Assembly: GCA_041178325.1 (NCBI GenBank) | Contig: JBEGVN010000076.1 | Location: 1 to 18,008, forward strand | From: UBA6136 sp041178325 | Lineage (GTDB): Bacteria; Pseudomonadota; Gammaproteobacteria; Methylococcales; Methylococcaceae | Reading direction: 5' to 3' | Length of the DNA: 18,008 bases | Part shown: positions 15,574 through 18,008 of the stretch, piece by piece | How positions within the stretch are numbered: the stretch's first letter is position 1 | How the letters are laid out: the number at the start of each line of letters is the position of its first letter | Made by a program: the position numbers and the translations under genes | The notes under the pieces: generated by a model | The model's input: the letters and a program-made list of their open reading frames with translations, nothing else | What the model was told of the DNA's origin: nothing | The model's database searches: none

Positions 15574-17064
15574 TCACTGTCGGACACAGTACATCCCGCC
15601 TTCTGCCTGCGGGCGACATTCAAAGCCTTCGGGTTTCTCGATGGGCTCGTTGGTATAGCTTTGCGTGGATTCGCTTCCCGAAAGATTCGAAATCAGGATC
15701 GATTTGAGCCAATATTCCACCGCATGGCAGCGATAGTGTCCTTGGGTTGCCAGCGGGGTGCAGCGCTTGAGACTATTGACCGCCTCCTCTCGCGTCATGC
15801 ATTTATTGTCCTGGGCCTCCTCTGTGAGAAGGCTCGCACAATAGAGGACCTCGGTTGCTTCGCCTTGATGTTCATGTGCGAATTGTAGGTTGGGCCGCCC
15901 CAGAGTCTGCCAGCGACCCCGCTCGATACACCGGTAACTGCCATCACCGCCCGTCACGCAACGACCGCGCTGAAGATCGAGTGAAGTCAGCCCGAATCCG
16001 CTGCTTTTTTCCTGAACCGGATCGCCCGCTGGGGTTATCTGAACATTCGACGAAGAGGCCGCTGGCGCTGAAAAAGCATTCATAGCAGGCGGTTCTTGCA
16101 TCAAAGAAGGCTTGCCTTCCCCGCATCCGGCGAGACAGAAATCACCTACCAAAGAGGAACTTTCCCAGGGGATCTGCCGAGGATTGCTCTTCAGAACATC
16201 TTCTCGCACCTTCTTGAAGACATCCTCAATCTTGAGCCCCTTGCGGGTCATGTGTTTCTTGAGAAAATGGGTGTAGAGCCCGTTGCCGCCACGGGCATTA
16301 TCATCCGCAATGGCACCTGGAGCTGTTGCAAAGGCAATGATCGTTCCCTTGGATGCCGTCATGGTGGCCAGTCCACCTGAACTTCCCCGATGCGAGAGGA
16401 AGGGGTTATTTCGGCAGGCATCGAGGATCAGGATGTTGACATCACTTTTAGCCTCGGTCATTTCAGAAACAATAATGTCTGCATCGTAGGCTCGCGCCTT
16501 GAGCTCCCCACTGCTCTGGATATCCGCACCCACCGGAATGAGGTAGTTGATCCCATCCGCCTGAGCTCCATGCCCCGAGTAATAGACCATGGCAACACCG
16601 CCTTCCTGAATTCTTCCTCTGAACTCTCGCACGGCTTGGGTCATTGCCGACACGTCAGCATTCTCCCGATAGATGACCTCAAAGCCGACGCCGAGGAGCG
16701 CATTGCGGATGTCGGCAGCATCATGGAGGGGGTTTTTGAGTGGTGCCTGGGCATAATCCTTGTTGCCGATGACAAGTGCGATCCGCGGACTTTTTGCCAA
16801 GGGGGGCACAGGCGAAGTTGCCTCTGCAGAGGGCATGACAGGCGATGTTCCCCCCTGAGAAGCAGCCCCAGGCTGAGGTGCCGAGGTCTCCGAGGTAAGC
16901 GCTTCTATTGAAGGTGTGTCGGCTGCCAGTATTGGGCGCATTGCAATCAGTGCAGCAGCAATCATCCAACATGCCCCCCATAGGCTGAGCGGGCGACGAC
17001 TACTTAAAAAAAAACGCGACTGGTGCTGATGAGGGCGACTGAGAAGGCGCATCCGCAGACTCAT
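15574..17064 (-). CDS. Exported caspase-family (peptidase C14) protein with Cys-repeat C-terminus
   Basis: 496 aa. A long basic N-terminus and a hydrophobic segment (about 26-47, ending P-I-L-A-A) form a signal peptide; a Pro/Ser/Thr linker follows (50-90). The caspase-like p20 domain (about 92-310) has R-I-A-L-V-I-G-N-K-D-Y, the catalytic His165 in Y-Y-S-G-H-G and Cys217 in L-D-A-C-R-N-N-P-F, so the dyad is intact. Such bacterial orthocaspases usually cleave after basic residues. After a second low-complexity linker, residues 365-496 hold eight cysteines, including three copies of C-x5/6-G-x-Y-(x)-C: C369-C379, C435-C446, C483-C493, plus C409-C422. I know no family name for this tail. The ATG overlaps the stop of the upstream gene as ATGA (17061-17064), which fixes the start and implies translational coupling. 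Confidence 0.9.
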   Translation of the reverse strand: MSLRMRLLSRPHQHQSRFFLSSRRPLSLWGACWMIAAALIAMRPILAADTPSIEALTSETSAPQPGAASQGGTSPVMPSAEATSPVPPLAKSPRIALVIGNKDYAQAPLKNPLHDAADIRNALLGVGFEVIYRENADVSAMTQAVREFRGRIQEGGVAMVYYSGHGAQADGINYLIPVGADIQSSGELKARAYDADIIVSEMTEAKSDVNILILDACRNNPFLSHRGSSGGLATMTASKGTIIAFATAPGAIADDNARGGNGLYTHFLKKHMTRKGLKIEDVFKKVREDVLKSNPRQIPWESSSLVGDFCLAGCGEGKPSLMQEPPAMNAFSAPAASSSNVQITPAGDPVQEKSSGFGLTSLDLQRGRCVTGGDGSYRCIERGRWQTLGRPNLQFAHEHQGEATEVLYCASLLTEEAQDNKCMTREEAVNSLKRCTPLATQGHYRCHAVEYWLKSILISNLSGSESTQSYTNEPIEKPEGFECRPQAEGGMYCVRQ

Positions 17065-17516
17065 TTACAAAAATAATTCCATTCTCTCTGGGCGAGGGTC
17101 TCAGGTTCCAGATTTTCCCATCCTCTCGGATCAATCGCCGCAGCAACAACTTCTCCCTCCCCCATCGGATGCTCATGCGCCACACGCATGATCAGGCGAA
17201 ACTGATGGGTTTTGCAGTCATATTCTGTTTGCACCCGCTCGGAGCGAAATACATAACCCTCAAGATCCTTGGGCTCATGGTAGTTCCAGACCTTCCACGC
17301 GGTGACGCCGTTGGGCAAGACTTCGCGCGAGCGAAGATCGATATAGATCGTGATGCCCTTCTCTTCATGAAACCGTTCAAAATGACTGTGCACATGTTCC
17401 GGCGGAACCGGCTGTGGATGTTTTTGGGGCTTTGAATAAGCGTTATCGACCATGAAAGCCAATAACACCATTAACAATCGGTCCATGGGATCCCTCAACT
17501 TCAAGCCTCTCATCAT
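17061..17516 (-). CDS. Secreted surface-adhesin-E-like small protein
   Basis: 151 aa from ATG 17516. A signal peptide is followed by a short His/Pro-rich segment and one small domain with I-Y-I-D-L-R-S, A-W-K-V-W-N-Y, Y-D-C-K-T-H-Q-F-R (Cys101) and a C-terminal W-N-Y-F-C-K (Cys150). This pattern (sheet with a conserved central 'EYDC' and a last Cys) resembles the surface-adhesin protein E-like family, named after Haemophilus protein E; many members are just secreted proteins of unknown function. Start choice: GAGGAGGT (17517-17524) touches ATG 17516 and would better serve ATG 17513; ATG 17486 has GAGGG five bases upstream and gives a shorter signal. Its stop overlaps the caspase start (ATGA), so the two form an operon and are probably exported together. 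Confidence 0.75.
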   Translation of the reverse strand: MMRGLKLRDPMDRLLMVLLAFMVDNAYSKPQKHPQPVPPEHVHSHFERFHEEKGITIYIDLRSREVLPNGVTAWKVWNYHEPKDLEGYVFRSERVQTEYDCKTHQFRLIMRVAHEHPMGEGEVVAAAIDPRGWENLEPETLAQREWNYFCK

Positions 17517-17600
17517 ACCTCCTCATTACCTTATTTTTTGGGGATACGCTTGAGAATCGAATCGGGTTAATCTGAAGGGCAATGATTCAAACTAGAGTCC

Positions 17601-18008
17601 ATGATGCGTTTTAGCTTGCCCCTTCCCTCCCGAAACGGTTATCGCTGGATTTTCGGATCCCTCGTTGGGTTGACCATAGTCCTCGCTCTTTTGACGCTCC
17701 TCTTCAATCCCCGAATGACGTTGACTGAAGGGATCATGGCCACCGATCTCAATCCCGACGGCTCGCTGACGCCGGAACTCGAAAAAGCCAAGTCCTCGAT
17801 GAAGTCTTTTGGTGTAACTCTGGGATTCAGGATTGAGGAAAACATGGCCACGGCCAAACCCCATCTGACCATGCTTCTCGATGATCCCAAAGTAGATTGG
17901 GTTCTCGCCCCTAACACCGGTGCCGATATTCCAGCCGATGTGACAGATCCTTTTGTTTCGCTAGGTATCGTCCGCTACGTTCCTGTGGGCTTTTTTGTCC
18001 ATGCAGGC
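17601..18008 (+). CDS. TAXI-family-like membrane-anchored solute-binding protein, partial (3' end outside window)
   Basis: The open frame from ATG 17601 (or ATG 17604, AGAG six bases before it) runs 136 codons to the window edge with no stop. A basic N-terminus precedes one transmembrane segment (about 15-34, I-F-G-S-L-V-G-L-T-I-V-L-A-L-L-T). The soluble part has G-I-M-A-T-D-L-N-P-D-G and a later F-V-S-L-G-I-V-R-Y-V-P-V-G-F-F-V. These resemble the first strand and the 'vSLG..yyepl.vf' region of TAXI-type TRAP solute receptors. It is thus a candidate ligand-binding protein facing the periplasm, perhaps anchored rather than free. The call rests on an incomplete sequence. It is divergent from the adhesin-E/caspase operon (84-bp gap); no clear promoter was found. 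Confidence 0.6.
   Translation, partial: MMRFSLPLPSRNGYRWIFGSLVGLTIVLALLTLLFNPRMTLTEGIMATDLNPDGSLTPELEKAKSSMKSFGVTLGFRIEENMATAKPHLTMLLDDPKVDWVLAPNTGADIPADVTDPFVSLGIVRYVPVGFFVHAG

Noticed and set aside
16390..16911. 173-codon plus-strand open frame opposite the caspase
   Set aside because: Lies across the catalytic domain of the caspase on the other strand; no domain or ribosome binding site.
1..18008. tRNA, rRNA, CRISPR array, insertion sequence or prophage genes
   Set aside because: None was seen: no tRNA-like arm sets, no regularly spaced direct repeats, no transposase, integrase or phage structural gene.

Overview
The window (18,008 bp, roughly 55% GC by eye) is a dense stretch of a bacterial chromosome, most likely from a Gram-negative proteobacterium. 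The evidence is four lipobox lipoproteins plus several proteins with cleavable signal peptides, SYLF and patatin-like lipoproteins, LprI-like/DUF3298 and surface-adhesin-E-like proteins, and a TAXI-type solute-binding protein. I cannot name a genus. I saw no rRNA, tRNA, CRISPR array, transposase, integrase or phage gene. The gene content is accessory and envelope-centred rather than core metabolism.

Layout. (1) 1-352: a left edge with no intact gene. It holds two tandem perfect inverted repeats (4-53) and a short dockerin/EF-hand-like C-terminal fragment (192-356). (2) 353-1420 (+): a secreted formylglycine-generating-enzyme-like protein that keeps both active-site cysteines. (3) 1446-5281 (-): a large cytoplasmic GH63/MGH1-like glycoside hydrolase followed by an unknown lipoprotein, probably one operon. 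(4) 5397-6007 (-): a SYLF-domain lipoprotein with a clear rho-independent terminator, divergent from (5) 6258-7457 (+), a patatin-like lipoprotein. (6) 7490-13419 (-): an FAD-dependent monooxygenase, a small lipoprotein and a 1431-aa SNF2-type helicase in tandem. (7) 13574-15539 (+): a secreted LprI-like/DUF3298 protein, a tiny secreted Pro-rich protein and a single-pass DUF4760-like membrane protein. (8) 15574-17516 (-): a surface-adhesin-E-like secreted protein overlapping by ATGA with an exported caspase-family protease. The protease has an unusual cysteine-repeat C-terminus. (9) 17601-18008 (+): the first 136 codons of a membrane-anchored TAXI-like binding protein that runs off the window.

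The most interesting part is 13.5-17.5 kb. An exported caspase with a disulfide-type repeat tail is translationally coupled to a secreted small-domain protein, and it faces a set of secreted or membrane proteins of unknown role. This could be an envelope stress, protease or inhibitor module, but that is inference from gene order alone. The orphan secreted FGE next to a dockerin-like remnant, and the SNF2 protein with about 960 residues of unrecognised N-terminal sequence, are the next most notable. Most other genes look like ordinary members of known families.
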